Shown: positions 8,653 through 18,589 of the stretch, in pieces
Position numbering within the stretch: position 1 is the stretch's first letter
Layout: the number at the start of each line of letters is the position of its first letter
Assembly: GCA_016710165.1 (NCBI GenBank)
Contig: JADJLJ010000004.1
Coordinates: 1 to 64,000 of the forward strand
DNA: 64,000 nt
Source: Chitinophagaceae bacterium
GTDB lineage: Bacteria; Bacteroidota; Bacteroidia; Chitinophagales; Chitinophagaceae
Direction: 5' to 3'
The notes under the pieces: generated by a model
Told to the model about the DNA's origin: nothing
What the model saw: the letters and a program-made list of their open reading frames with translations, nothing else
Database searches by the model: none
Made by a program: the position numbers and the translations under genes

Positions 8653-11600
8653 ATGAAAAAACTGATCAACCTCTTTCTGTTTTCATTTGCTGTTATCATC
8701 GCAAATGCACAGGCACAGCCGGCAGGATGCTGCCCGCAGTTTTCATTATCAACCAGCCCCATTCATCCCTGCGATGACAATGCGTGCAAATCAGGCCCTG
8801 CAGATCCTAATGGAGGAGGTGCCGGCGGAACGGCACAAAGTTTAATTGCCTGCAAGAATCAGCCACAGACCTATTATGTGGTTCCTGCGTTGCCGGGCTT
8901 TACATATAGCTGGACAATTCTGGGTGGCACACCGGCCAGCACTACCGGAAACCCGGTAACCATCAACTGGGGAAATGCAAACCAGGGTTTTTTACAGGTG
9001 ATCATTACAAATGCAGATGGTTCCTGCCGTGATACGATCAGCAGGAAGGTTTGTTTACTGGACGGGCCAACCGCAGCGATCTCCTATAGTCCCAGCCCCA
9101 TATGTGCCGGGTCCTGGGTAAACTTCAGCGGTGCAGGATCAGTTGGTGCAACCAATTATTACTGGGATTTTGGCGATGGTACAAGCGCCAATGTTCAAAA
9201 CCCGCCCCCACATATCTATGCCACCGGCGGTACGTATACGGTTGTGTTGACCGTATCCACCGTAGTAACCGATGCGAATGGCATGACCAGGGATTGTGGT
9301 TGTAAAGACACGGCCATGGTGACCGTGAATGTGCTGAACAAAAAAGGGATCGATATCTATACAGACGACTGCCGGAAAATGTTATGTACCGGCGATACGG
9401 TTAAATATTGCACCAGCACAACCGGCTGCAGCGGATTAACATGGGCCGTGAACGGCGGAGCGATCTTAAGCGGGCAGGGAACCAGTTGCGTAACGGTTAC
9501 CTGGAATCAACCAAGCGTATATCCTACATCCGTTACATTAACAGCTTCCAGTTGCCCCGGAAGTGTTTGCGGGAATACGGCCACATTGAATGTGCCTGTT
9601 CTTTATCCCAACCTGCCCATCCAGGGGCCGCAGAATGTTTGCCCCGGCTCAAGTACGTCTTATTCTTTACCGGCACTACCCGGCACATTTTATTACTGGA
9701 TGCTCAGCGGCGGCGGAACGATCGCGGGCTACGACAGCAACCACAACGTAATAAATGTAACATGGGGAAGCACAGCAGGCGGTCCGTATAAACTTGTTTG
9801 CCGGTATACAAATCCATACAGCGGCTGCAGCGGTGCAGATACCATTGACATTTTCATAAAACCAAAATTCACGCTGAATGGATTGTCGCCGGTTTGTGTG
9901 GGCCAGACAACAAGTATTTGTGCAAACGGACCGGTACTCACCTGGACACATTTACCCACCACCGGGTTTACGGTTAATTCCACCACCGCAAACTGTAAGA
10001 ACATCACCTGGAATGTGGCGGGGAATTATTCTATAACGGCAACCCCGGTAACCGCTTCCAATTACTGTTCTTCCCCGGCATTACTGAACGTAGTGGTGAT
10101 CGATACGCCCAAGATCAATGCACTGGCCGGCCCATTGGTAGTATGCCCGGCCCAAACGGCGATGTACAGCATTACCAGCAACATGAATGCGGGCACGTTT
10201 AACTGGACCATCACCAACGGAACTGTTATACAATACATGGGCGCACACAACGATTCGGTACTGGTACAGTTCACCGGCAACGGAACAATAAGCGTATCAC
10301 AAACAGTGAACAACTGTTCAAGCTATACACAGGTGGTCAATGTTTCTGTGATCACTTCAATAGGAACCATTACCGGCAACTCCCCAACCTGTATTGACGC
10401 GGTTGAAACGTATACCATTGCCGGCCCGGTACCACCCGGCGGCTACACATGGACATTAAGCAATGCTTTGGGGTCCATCATAAATACAACGGCAAACAGT
10501 ATTACCATACAGTGGAATGGAGCGGGACCTACTGCCACCTGTACGATCACGGCCACTGCCTGCGGCCAGACCGCCAGCAAAGTAGTTACCGTAAATAATC
10601 CTCCCAACGGAACGATCACGGCTACCGGAAATTTATGTACCACCGGGGTAACACTGACCACCTCTCTTACAATGCCATCGTATGACTGGTATAAGAATGG
10701 TGTGTTCTATACAAATACCGCAGTCAATAATATTAATGTAACAACACCCGGTTTTTATAAAGTAAAATCACCTACACCCTGTTACGGTACGGCCAGTATC
10801 AATGTACCCAATACGTTTACATCCAATGTAAGCATCTCGGCAAACAATGTTACGGTATTCTGTCCCGGGGATCCGATCAATGTGACCTTTGTTGCCACGG
10901 TGCAGGCAAATAATACATGTACGTACAGTTACCAGTGGTATAACGGTGCAACGGCTATAGGAACCAACAGCCCGTCTTATACAGCAACGGCGGTTGGTTC
11001 ATACTACGTTGTGATCTCCTGCGGCAATTGTAAGGACACTTCCAATGTTATAAACATTACCATTGGCAATTGTTCCGGGGTTTGCGGTAATTATGATCCG
11101 CTGAAAGCAATTGGCAATGATGTGGGGGGTCCGGTTGATGAAATAACAGAACCGGTTTCGGATGCGTTGTTGTCCTACAGCATTAATATCAATCCACCAG
11201 TGGCAAGCCCGTGCAACGTGGTTACGTTCAGCGCCAATTATAATTTCACATCACCCCATTCGCCGAATGCAGGGGTGTTCTGGAATTTTGGCGATGGCTT
11301 TGGAGCAACTTCATCATGGGCCGGCATGTCGGGCACATCCACCGCGGCCCCGCATACATATACCACACCGGGCATTTATGTTGTATCTGCTTTAATGTAT
11401 TCCAATTGTCCGCCACCGCCTACACCGCATATTTGCCCGGTGCTGGATACGATCCATTATGTAGTACCTGTTGCTGCCAATTTCGGATATAATGTGAACT
11501 GTAATGTGATCAGCTTATCAGACCTGTCAACAACATTACCAAGTCTGGGTTGCACCATCAGCGCATGGGCATGGACTGTTACCGGTCCGGCAGGCGCTTC

Positions 11601-14205
11601 ATTTAATAACCCGGCGGCACAAAACCCTGTGCTTACGGTTACGCAGTCCGGCATGTATAATATTACACTCCTGGTAACATCCAATTGCGGGGGATGCCAG
11701 GCAACCATTACGTACCCGGTAAATATTACCGTGCCCACAGCAACATTTACGCCACCATCTCCCATTTGTGCCCTCACTGCTGCACCGTTCTCTGTTACAA
11801 ACACACCGGGCTTTTCTTATAACTGGAATTTTGGTGATGGATATCAATCCAATTTAGCATCAACCAATCATGCATTTGCAGCAGCTGGTACAAGCCTGGT
11901 TACGTTAACGGTAACCGACCTGATGGGTTGTACGGCAACCAGCAGCCAGACGGTAACCATTTTACCGGCACTGACCGTTTCTATACCTACCGATAAATTC
12001 ATATGCCCGGGTGCAAGCTTTACGCTGACGACCACGCCTGCCGTATTTACCAATTATCAATGGTATTTTAATGGCAGCCCGATAACCGGGGCAACAGGCG
12101 CCACGTATAACGCAACCAGCATCGGCGAATATTACGTGATCGTGAATAATGGAACCGGCTGTATTGCCAGGTCGAACAAAATGCATATCTGGCATCATCC
12201 AAAACCCATTGCCGATATACAAGGACAAACCATTCAATGCATCACCGGCGGAACAGGGAACATATATTTATACAACAGTATCACCAATCCCAATTATACA
12301 TATCTCTGGACGGTGAACCCGGTGGCAGTATTCAGCCCGAACAATACACAGTTTGATGCCAATGTAACGGTGAATGCCACAGGCACCTACCAGTTCATTT
12401 TAACGGTAACAGATATTACCACGGGCTGCATTGCCAAAGACACGTTCTGTGTGTATGTTTACAATAGTCCCGCAGTAACTATTGCGCCAACCGGTTATTT
12501 ATGCGAAGGCATCATGCATACGTACACGGCTACTGCAACACCTCCCAACCCGAATTATGTATATCAATGGAGTAACGGGGTAACCGGGATAAGTATGACC
12601 ACGGCACAGGCCGGCAATTATTATGTGACCGTTTTAGATCCAGCAACGGGCTGTATTGCACAAAGCAACATGGTAACCATTAAGCGCCGCCCTTATGTAG
12701 CACTGTTCCCCATCGGTTGCGATACATTGTGCGATACTGCAAAATTAATTCCGCCATTGCCATTGGGCCCGGGACAGGCATACAATGGCGTGTATGTCAT
12801 TAAATGGTATGTAGACGGAACCTATCATTCAACCGGTCCGGTTTTGAACCTGTCTGCATTAACATTGGGGCAACACCAGATAAATATTGTTGTAAACTTT
12901 ATCGGGGATACCTGTGCTGCCACATCGGGTAAATACGACCTGTTCATTAAACACTGCGGCGACTGTGATTGCAAGGAAAGCCATTGGGGCGAGACCCAGT
13001 TAACGGAAGGAGAAAAGCCACCGGCTGCAAAAAATAATGTTAAAGCAAATATCCCACCGGTGGTCATTGGCAACCCGATAATTATAAATTGCGGGGTTGC
13101 ACAAAAACTGGATTGCAATAAGACCTATACGATCAATTCTTCTTATATCTGCAAGGATTCTGCCTGTGCAGGCAAGGTCACGTATTCGCTGCAACCACCA
13201 ACCGGTCCGGCCATTACCGGCAACAATGCATTTACATTTACCACGAACCAAACCGGTACATATATACTTACCATGTATGGCTGGTGTGGCAATAAGATCT
13301 GCGACAGCTGTGTCATTGACCTCATCGTTGACTGTAAAAAATGTGATTGCAAGGGCAGCAAGTGGGGAGAGAAAACATACAGCATAGAAAATATGACGAA
13401 ACCATTTAACTGCGATAAGAACAAGACCATTGATGTAAAATGTAAAAAACCCATCACACTGAATGCTAACTACATTTGTGCAGATGCTTCCTGTAATGCA
13501 GCGGTAACATATTCCATGCAACCGCCGGTTGGTGCAGCAACCACCGGAACCCTGCCGCTTACCTTTACGCCCAATCAAACCGGGATCTATACGGTAACCA
13601 TGTACGGCTGGTGCGGCAATACCATCTGCGACAGTTGCGTTGTTAAATTCAAAACAGAGTGCCCGGTTGATACCACCTGTTGTCCGTACGAGATAAAAGC
13701 AGAAGCAGGAACCATCAAATACGATCATGTGCAGATACCCAATGCCACGGTGGGCTCACAAACATTTACCATCAATGGGCTGGGGGCAGCCAATATTACA
13801 GAAGTGAGAGCCAATGTAGTAAGCTATACCATCACCGATAATTATGACAAGGAATGCATGAAGTGTGTAAACCTTCCCTTCACCTGGGCAAGTATCGCAT
13901 CTGCAGCAAATATCGGCCCGGTGCCGGGATTGATCACCATGTATGGCGGAACAACGGTTCCATCCTTTAATGGAAGCGGTACAGGTGCTTATCAAAATCC
14001 ACGGGAACTGGTGTGGAATAACGGAACGGTCATCCCGATACCGAACAATACCAATATCGGCATGAATTTTATTTTGCCGCCGATGCCGAAGATCGATTGT
14101 TGTGAACTGAAAGGAAGGATATGTGTGAAGTTCACGTTCCGGGACAATGACTGCAAAGAGTGTGAAGTGATCGCCTGTTTTGATTTTGTGATAAAGAAAA
14201 AATAG
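8653..14205 (+). CDS. 1850-residue cysteine-rich PKD/Ig-like surface protein
   Basis: Signal peptide at residues 1-19. Three PKD domains are marked by W-D/N-FGDG at about residues 170, 876 and 1057. Between them are Ig-like segments with YxWYxNG near 676, 760, 1135 and 1300. The C-terminal region has two tandem cysteine-rich units of about 115-125 residues beginning CDCK near 1434 and 1561. Each has VTYS, QPP, NQTG and MYGWCGN-ICDSCV. A final ~175-residue domain ends in CFDFVIKKK. No type IX sorting domain, anchor or enzyme motif is seen. Such proteins usually act as adhesins or extracellular scaffolds. The gene sits in a four-gene cassette with an outer-membrane barrel, a plausible partner. 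Large antisense frames here are shadows. Confidence 0.85.
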   Translation: MKKLINLFLFSFAVIIANAQAQPAGCCPQFSLSTSPIHPCDDNACKSGPADPNGGGAGGTAQSLIACKNQPQTYYVVPALPGFTYSWTILGGTPASTTGNPVTINWGNANQGFLQVIITNADGSCRDTISRKVCLLDGPTAAISYSPSPICAGSWVNFSGAGSVGATNYYWDFGDGTSANVQNPPPHIYATGGTYTVVLTVSTVVTDANGMTRDCGCKDTAMVTVNVLNKKGIDIYTDDCRKMLCTGDTVKYCTSTTGCSGLTWAVNGGAILSGQGTSCVTVTWNQPSVYPTSVTLTASSCPGSVCGNTATLNVPVLYPNLPIQGPQNVCPGSSTSYSLPALPGTFYYWMLSGGGTIAGYDSNHNVINVTWGSTAGGPYKLVCRYTNPYSGCSGADTIDIFIKPKFTLNGLSPVCVGQTTSICANGPVLTWTHLPTTGFTVNSTTANCKNITWNVAGNYSITATPVTASNYCSSPALLNVVVIDTPKINALAGPLVVCPAQTAMYSITSNMNAGTFNWTITNGTVIQYMGAHNDSVLVQFTGNGTISVSQTVNNCSSYTQVVNVSVITSIGTITGNSPTCIDAVETYTIAGPVPPGGYTWTLSNALGSIINTTANSITIQWNGAGPTATCTITATACGQTASKVVTVNNPPNGTITATGNLCTTGVTLTTSLTMPSYDWYKNGVFYTNTAVNNINVTTPGFYKVKSPTPCYGTASINVPNTFTSNVSISANNVTVFCPGDPINVTFVATVQANNTCTYSYQWYNGATAIGTNSPSYTATAVGSYYVVISCGNCKDTSNVINITIGNCSGVCGNYDPLKAIGNDVGGPVDEITEPVSDALLSYSININPPVASPCNVVTFSANYNFTSPHSPNAGVFWNFGDGFGATSSWAGMSGTSTAAPHTYTTPGIYVVSALMYSNCPPPPTPHICPVLDTIHYVVPVAANFGYNVNCNVISLSDLSTTLPSLGCTISAWAWTVTGPAGASFNNPAAQNPVLTVTQSGMYNITLLVTSNCGGCQATITYPVNITVPTATFTPPSPICALTAAPFSVTNTPGFSYNWNFGDGYQSNLASTNHAFAAAGTSLVTLTVTDLMGCTATSSQTVTILPALTVSIPTDKFICPGASFTLTTTPAVFTNYQWYFNGSPITGATGATYNATSIGEYYVIVNNGTGCIARSNKMHIWHHPKPIADIQGQTIQCITGGTGNIYLYNSITNPNYTYLWTVNPVAVFSPNNTQFDANVTVNATGTYQFILTVTDITTGCIAKDTFCVYVYNSPAVTIAPTGYLCEGIMHTYTATATPPNPNYVYQWSNGVTGISMTTAQAGNYYVTVLDPATGCIAQSNMVTIKRRPYVALFPIGCDTLCDTAKLIPPLPLGPGQAYNGVYVIKWYVDGTYHSTGPVLNLSALTLGQHQINIVVNFIGDTCAATSGKYDLFIKHCGDCDCKESHWGETQLTEGEKPPAAKNNVKANIPPVVIGNPIIINCGVAQKLDCNKTYTINSSYICKDSACAGKVTYSLQPPTGPAITGNNAFTFTTNQTGTYILTMYGWCGNKICDSCVIDLIVDCKKCDCKGSKWGEKTYSIENMTKPFNCDKNKTIDVKCKKPITLNANYICADASCNAAVTYSMQPPVGAATTGTLPLTFTPNQTGIYTVTMYGWCGNTICDSCVVKFKTECPVDTTCCPYEIKAEAGTIKYDHVQIPNATVGSQTFTINGLGAANITEVRANVVSYTITDNYDKECMKCVNLPFTWASIASAANIGPVPGLITMYGGTTVPSFNGSGTGAYQNPRELVWNNGTVIPIPNNTNIGMNFILPPMPKIDCCELKGRICVKFTFRDNDCKECEVIACFDFVIKKK

Positions 14206-14217
14206 GTCAGTGTATCC

Positions 14218-14249
14218 GTTTGAAAAACAGGTGTCAGTCTTTTTCAAAC
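14218..14249 (+). terminator. Stem-loop between the PKD and barrel genes
   Basis: GTTTGAAAAA (14218-14227) pairs perfectly with TTTTTCAAAC (14240-14249) around 12 bases, 13 bases after the PKD stop. The right arm supplies a T-run, so partial termination or mRNA end protection inside the cassette is plausible. Confidence 0.5.
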
Positions 14250-14302
14250 TGGTACAATAATTAAATAGCGGATCCGTGGTTTTAAACCAAACCGGTTACT
14301 GT

Positions 14303-16039
14303 ATGATGAGAAAAAAAATAATAACTGCCGGCCTTTTCTTTTGCCTGTTCTTTCCTGCAGCATCTGCACAGGGGGTGAAAGAAAAATTAAATATCAGCGG
14401 CAGCATGGGGGTTAGCTACGAAGGGTATGGCCTGAGCCGGAGCCCCTCGGGCTGGACGGGCTATGCACCCCGGAGACCATGGAACCAGGTACGCTTTAAT
14501 TTTAATCCTAACTTTCAGTTTGGAAAAAATTTCAACCTGCCCTTCAATTTTAATTTTGCTGCCATACCCACCAATTTTGCCGGGCCCTATGCCGGCATCA
14601 AGAACCAGAACTTCGGGCAGTTCATCACCAACCCCATGAATAGCTTTGGCGTGAACCCAAAATACAAATGGGCAGAACTGCAGTTGGGTACGCAGTATTT
14701 AAAATATTCTGACCTTTCCACCGGTGATATCGGCATCTTCGGCGCCGGCATTGACCTGCGGCCCCGGTCATGGCGCTTTAAATTCTTTACAGGCATCTCC
14801 CAGGAAGGGGTTAATTATTTCAATGGTCCCCCAACAGTTACCGGAGCCTACAAAAGAAAGAACTGGATGCTGCAGGTCGGGAATGAAGTGGAAGGAAAAT
14901 ATTTGTTTGCCATAAACCTTGCCAAGGGAAAAGATGTACCCAACTCATCTGCCCCGCCACCACTTACCGTGAAGCCGCAGGAAGGTGTGGTGATCAGTAT
15001 TGTGGGCGATGTGTATGTAGAGAATATCTATTTTAAAGCAGAGGCGGCGCAATCAACCTTCACAAAAGATGTAAACACGCCCGTAACAACATTGCTGCGT
15101 GGACTAAAACCGTTCATTGAACCGCATACATCCACCCTCACCGATTTTGCCGGCCAGGTATCAGCCGGAAGAAAGTCTGCCAACTTTGATATCGGGGTGA
15201 TGGCCAAATACATTGGAGCCGGGTTTCAGACAACCGGCTATCCCTACCTGCAGCCGGACCGGGTTGATTATACACTCAACACACGATTCAATGCCTGGAA
15301 AGCCGCGTCGGGGAGTTATAAAATGAATGTGGTGGCAAGTCTTGGCCGCAGGGTGAATAATGTAAAGAACACGGCACTAAGGGCAAGCCAGTTCATCGGT
15401 AACCTGAATTGGTTCACCCAGTTCAACGAACACTGGAGCCTGAATGTGAACTACAATAATTTTGGTTTTCAGTCTGCCAGCGGCACCAATCCTTATGGTA
15501 TAAAGAATGTGAGCAATGACCTGGGTATTAACCCGTCATTTACGTGGACGGGTAAAAAGATCATTCACCTGGTAAGCTTCAGTTACAATTACAGCAAGTA
15601 CGACGAACGGGATGTGATGACGGGACTGACCACTTCCAACAATACCCATACGGCATTGCTGACCTATGTACCAACTTATTTTGAAAAAGACGTTTCGCCC
15701 GACTTCAGTGTGCTGTATTTTTATAATGATGTGCCCCTGGCAAAGATCAAACTGTTCACCATCAGCAGTGCGTTGAGTATGCAGGCTGCGAAAAAGAAAC
15801 TGAAGCTGCGGGGACAGTTGCAATACACCCTGGGCAAGCTGAACAGTTTCAGCAGCAACAACAACCTCATCGCTTCCTGCAATATTGACCTTAAGCTGAC
15901 GAAGAAACTGAACTGGAATACTTTTTTAACGACCAACTATTTCAAATACGGCAACGAGATTACACCTGTTGGCGCCAATTATTTAGAGAGTACCTGCCGC
16001 ACCGGGTTCCAGTACCGGTTCGACACAAAAAAACAATGA
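14303..16039 (+). CDS. Outer-membrane beta-barrel protein of the surface cassette
   Basis: About 578 residues. The ATG at 14303 (or the next, 14306) is preferred because it begins the signal peptide (MMRKKIITAGLFFCLFFPAASAQ). The mature part alternates aromatic and polar residues in short strands (VRFNFNPNFQF, FNLPFNFNFA, WSLNVNYNNFGFQS) and ends in an aromatic strand, TGFQYRFDTKKQ, as expected for a large beta barrel. It is longer than the PorP/SprF proteins that accompany giant gliding adhesins, and I see no clear similarity to them. The next gene starts 1 base after its stop, so the two are translationally coupled. It may export or anchor the giant protein; this is inference. Confidence 0.75.
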   Translation: MMRKKIITAGLFFCLFFPAASAQGVKEKLNISGSMGVSYEGYGLSRSPSGWTGYAPRRPWNQVRFNFNPNFQFGKNFNLPFNFNFAAIPTNFAGPYAGIKNQNFGQFITNPMNSFGVNPKYKWAELQLGTQYLKYSDLSTGDIGIFGAGIDLRPRSWRFKFFTGISQEGVNYFNGPPTVTGAYKRKNWMLQVGNEVEGKYLFAINLAKGKDVPNSSAPPPLTVKPQEGVVISIVGDVYVENIYFKAEAAQSTFTKDVNTPVTTLLRGLKPFIEPHTSTLTDFAGQVSAGRKSANFDIGVMAKYIGAGFQTTGYPYLQPDRVDYTLNTRFNAWKAASGSYKMNVVASLGRRVNNVKNTALRASQFIGNLNWFTQFNEHWSLNVNYNNFGFQSASGTNPYGIKNVSNDLGINPSFTWTGKKIIHLVSFSYNYSKYDERDVMTGLTTSNNTHTALLTYVPTYFEKDVSPDFSVLYFYNDVPLAKIKLFTISSALSMQAAKKKLKLRGQLQYTLGKLNSFSSNNNLIASCNIDLKLTKKLNWNTFLTTNYFKYGNEITPVGANYLESTCRTGFQYRFDTKKQ

Positions 16040-16040
16040 C

Positions 16041-16940
16041 ATGCGAAAAATGATTTTGTTCATCATAGCAGCATTTATTTTTTCTGCAGCAACAGCGCAG
16101 ATAAATTCCAACCTGGTATTGCAGGCACAACCACCGGCACAGTTATCAGAATGGGGAAACAGGAGGGAAGTGCTTACCCTGGTATTAAGCGCTCCCGGTG
16201 CAGTGGGCGGACAGTTTAAACTGAAAACAGAAATAAAAACACCGGATGGAACGGTCATTGCTTCCGCCGACCTGGCAAAGACAACAACATTCACCAACAA
16301 TCCTACCGGTGCTACCATCTTATTTGCCAATGACGTGGTACCCCTGGAGTTCATGGTATTTACCGGCAGGTATAAAACATCATTACAGCGTACCGGTAAA
16401 CTGCCGGCAGATAATTATATACTTTGTGTACGGCCCGTACGCCCGGCCGACTATGCGCCCCTGGGGGAAGAGCAGTGCAAGAATTTTTACCTGGCTACTA
16501 CACAACTTCCTATTTTGATGAAGCCGTATAATGAAGAAGTGCTGGATGCAAAGATGGCGCAAACAGCCATCACGTTCCGGTGGACACCCGTTGTACCACG
16601 ACAAGCATCACCGGTCACTTACCGGATACAGGTATTTGAAGTACTGTCCAACCAAAGCCCGGTGCAGGCATTGAGGAGCAACCAGCCATTGCTTGATAAA
16701 GAGATCCTGGCAGTCACCCAATTCATATGGCAGCCGCAATTGGCTTTTGCACCGGTCGACAGCAATGCAACAAGAAAATTCCCAACCTTCATCTGGACCA
16801 TTCAATCGCTTGATAAGTCAGGGAATCCTGTGACCCAAACCGATGGCAATGGGGAAGGAAGAAGTGAGCCAATTATTTTTTTTGTAAACCCGGATAAAAA
16901 CAAAAAGCCTGAAAATAAAATTAAAGAGTCCGGGAACTGA
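16041..16940 (+). CDS. Exported protein, paralogue of the first cassette gene
   Basis: A 299-residue protein with a signal peptide (MRKMILFIIAAFIFSAATAQ). Residues ~20-155 form an N-terminal domain. Residues ~160-275 carry FRWTPVVPRQ (179) and PVTYRIQVFEV, then QALRSNQPLLDKE, closely parallel to the module in the 7048-8646 product, which has QAMRANTPIVSKD at the same place. The cysteine-rich tail of that paralogue is absent. The start lies one base after the barrel stop. The cassette therefore opens and closes with related proteins around a giant protein and a barrel. Function unknown. Confidence 0.78.
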   Translation: MRKMILFIIAAFIFSAATAQINSNLVLQAQPPAQLSEWGNRREVLTLVLSAPGAVGGQFKLKTEIKTPDGTVIASADLAKTTTFTNNPTGATILFANDVVPLEFMVFTGRYKTSLQRTGKLPADNYILCVRPVRPADYAPLGEEQCKNFYLATTQLPILMKPYNEEVLDAKMAQTAITFRWTPVVPRQASPVTYRIQVFEVLSNQSPVQALRSNQPLLDKEILAVTQFIWQPQLAFAPVDSNATRKFPTFIWTIQSLDKSGNPVTQTDGNGEGRSEPIIFFVNPDKNKKPENKIKESGN

Positions 16941-16975
16941 TCAGGCTCTCTGATTATTGTTTAAGGGCGGCTGGT

Positions 16976-18553
16976 TTAACAGCTCTTAAAAAATTTCCCC
17001 GGCACTTCTTCCAGCATTGCTTCAATTTTTTTTGCGGCATTGGTTATAGAGAGGCCACCCAGGTTGGTGCAGCGCAGCGAGTGATGGATCTGATCGCCAA
17101 CTGCTTTCATCGTTTCTATCACTTCGTCCAAAGGGACCAGGTGTTCGTAATCTGACAGGGCCATGTTGGCACAGGATACTGCATTGGTTGCAGCCATTAC
17201 ATTTCTTCCTAAACAAGGAGCTTCTACCCGGTTGCCAATGGGATCACAGATAATACCCAATGAATTTTGTAAAGCCAGCGAAGCGGCAGCAATGGATTGT
17301 TGCAAAGTTCCCCCTTTTAATTCTACGATGGCAGCAGCAGCCATGCCTCCACCCGAACCGGTTTCGGCCATGCAACCACCCACCTCTGCAGCAAAGGTGG
17401 CATGTGCAGCAATGAATACGCCGATCAACCCGGCAGACAACATGGCTTTCACCAATTCATCTTCCGGCAATTGCATAGAATGTGCTGTACCAAACAAGGC
17501 GCCCGGGAGGGCTCCGCAACTGCCGGCCGTGGGAGCAGCAACAATCACACCCATCGAACTTTTTACTTCCATCATGGCACTTACGTACATGATGATGCGG
17601 TTGTTGGTTTCACCGCCAATTAATTTATTGGCTTCCCAGGTTTCTTTAAACTGTACCGACTGGCTTCCTAAAATACGGTCGTCATAATGAGTGCCTTTCA
17701 ATCCAAGTTGTATGGCATTACCCATGATATGAATGATGCCTCTCATTTTTTCAAATACTTCCGGGGCAGAAATATTTCCCCTGGCCATTTCATAATCAAC
17801 TGCCAGTTCCCACAGAGCTTTGTTCTTACCGGCATTGTATTCCATCATTTCGTTGCAGGTAATAAAAGGTACTTTCAGATCTTTGCGTGCCATTACCGGT
17901 AAAACGGGTTGCAGTTGTTTGATGAATGAAACACCTTCCATCGCCTGCAGCTCTTTACAAATACCCTCATCAAAAAAAGCCTGCGATTTAATTTCAATAA
18001 AGGAAATTTTGCCTTTGTGAAATTCTATTTCATCAGATTCAACAGAAGCATTTAAAAAGGCAATGATATTTTCGGGTTTGTCACAATAGATCAATGTTTC
18101 AAAATAATCTCCTGCCATGGAAACCGGTACATCATCAATGGCGATCACTTCAATCATACCACCACCGGTGGAGATGGCGGTGAGTTTTCTTGTTTCTTTA
18201 TTGTTGTGTAAAGTTATTTTATACAGGTTGGGGTGGCCATTGCCAATATCAACAATATTGATGGCAACATTGATGCCGGCTGTTGCCAGGTGTTTTTCAG
18301 ATTCCGGTAACCGTTCATCATGGGCTTCCCATCCTAAAAAACCACCAAACAACCCCATATCCGATCCCTGGCTTTTGTGTGTGGTTGCCAGTGAGCCGTT
18401 GGGGTCAAATTCAACCAGTATGTCTTTGATGTTTTCATCCATTAGATCTCTGCACAGCCGGGCAATGCGTAAAGAGGCAGCACAGTGCGAACTGGAGGGG
18501 CCACGCATTACCGGACCGATGACATCGTTGAATATGCTGGGGTATGTACTCAT
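16976..18553 (-). CDS. sdaA: L-serine ammonia-lyase, iron-sulfur type, single chain
   Basis: About 525 residues, joining the beta-type N-terminal domain (MRGPSSSHCAASLRIAR) to the catalytic alpha-type domain. It converts serine to pyruvate and ammonia with a 4Fe-4S cluster. Cysteine motifs in the catalytic half are TAGSCGALPGALFG, GGCMAETGSGGGMAAAA, IICDPIGN and APCLGRN. The ATG at 18553 (MSTYPSIFNDVIGPVMRGP) fits the family start; the upstream 12 codons begin with TTG and lack similarity. It directly follows the DPP4 gene on the same strand, so peptide breakdown and serine use may be linked. Confidence 0.93.
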   Translation of the reverse strand: MSTYPSIFNDVIGPVMRGPSSSHCAASLRIARLCRDLMDENIKDILVEFDPNGSLATTHKSQGSDMGLFGGFLGWEAHDERLPESEKHLATAGINVAINIVDIGNGHPNLYKITLHNNKETRKLTAISTGGGMIEVIAIDDVPVSMAGDYFETLIYCDKPENIIAFLNASVESDEIEFHKGKISFIEIKSQAFFDEGICKELQAMEGVSFIKQLQPVLPVMARKDLKVPFITCNEMMEYNAGKNKALWELAVDYEMARGNISAPEVFEKMRGIIHIMGNAIQLGLKGTHYDDRILGSQSVQFKETWEANKLIGGETNNRIIMYVSAMMEVKSSMGVIVAAPTAGSCGALPGALFGTAHSMQLPEDELVKAMLSAGLIGVFIAAHATFAAEVGGCMAETGSGGGMAAAAIVELKGGTLQQSIAAASLALQNSLGIICDPIGNRVEAPCLGRNVMAATNAVSCANMALSDYEHLVPLDEVIETMKAVGDQIHHSLRCTNLGGLSITNAAKKIEAMLEEVPGKFFKSC

Positions 18554-18589
18554 TATGCCTGTTAAGTTACTGAATATTTTTTGGGTCAA

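Noticed and set aside
13000..13728. 242-codon frame antisense to the giant PKD gene
   Set aside because: It lies wholly opposite a clear gene and has no family features; it is produced by the biased Thr/Asn/Cys codons on the other strand.
8653..14205. Type IX secretion C-terminal sorting domain in the giant protein
   Set aside because: The C-terminus (CFDFVIKKK) lacks the usual conserved Gly, Lys and hydrophobic ending of such domains.
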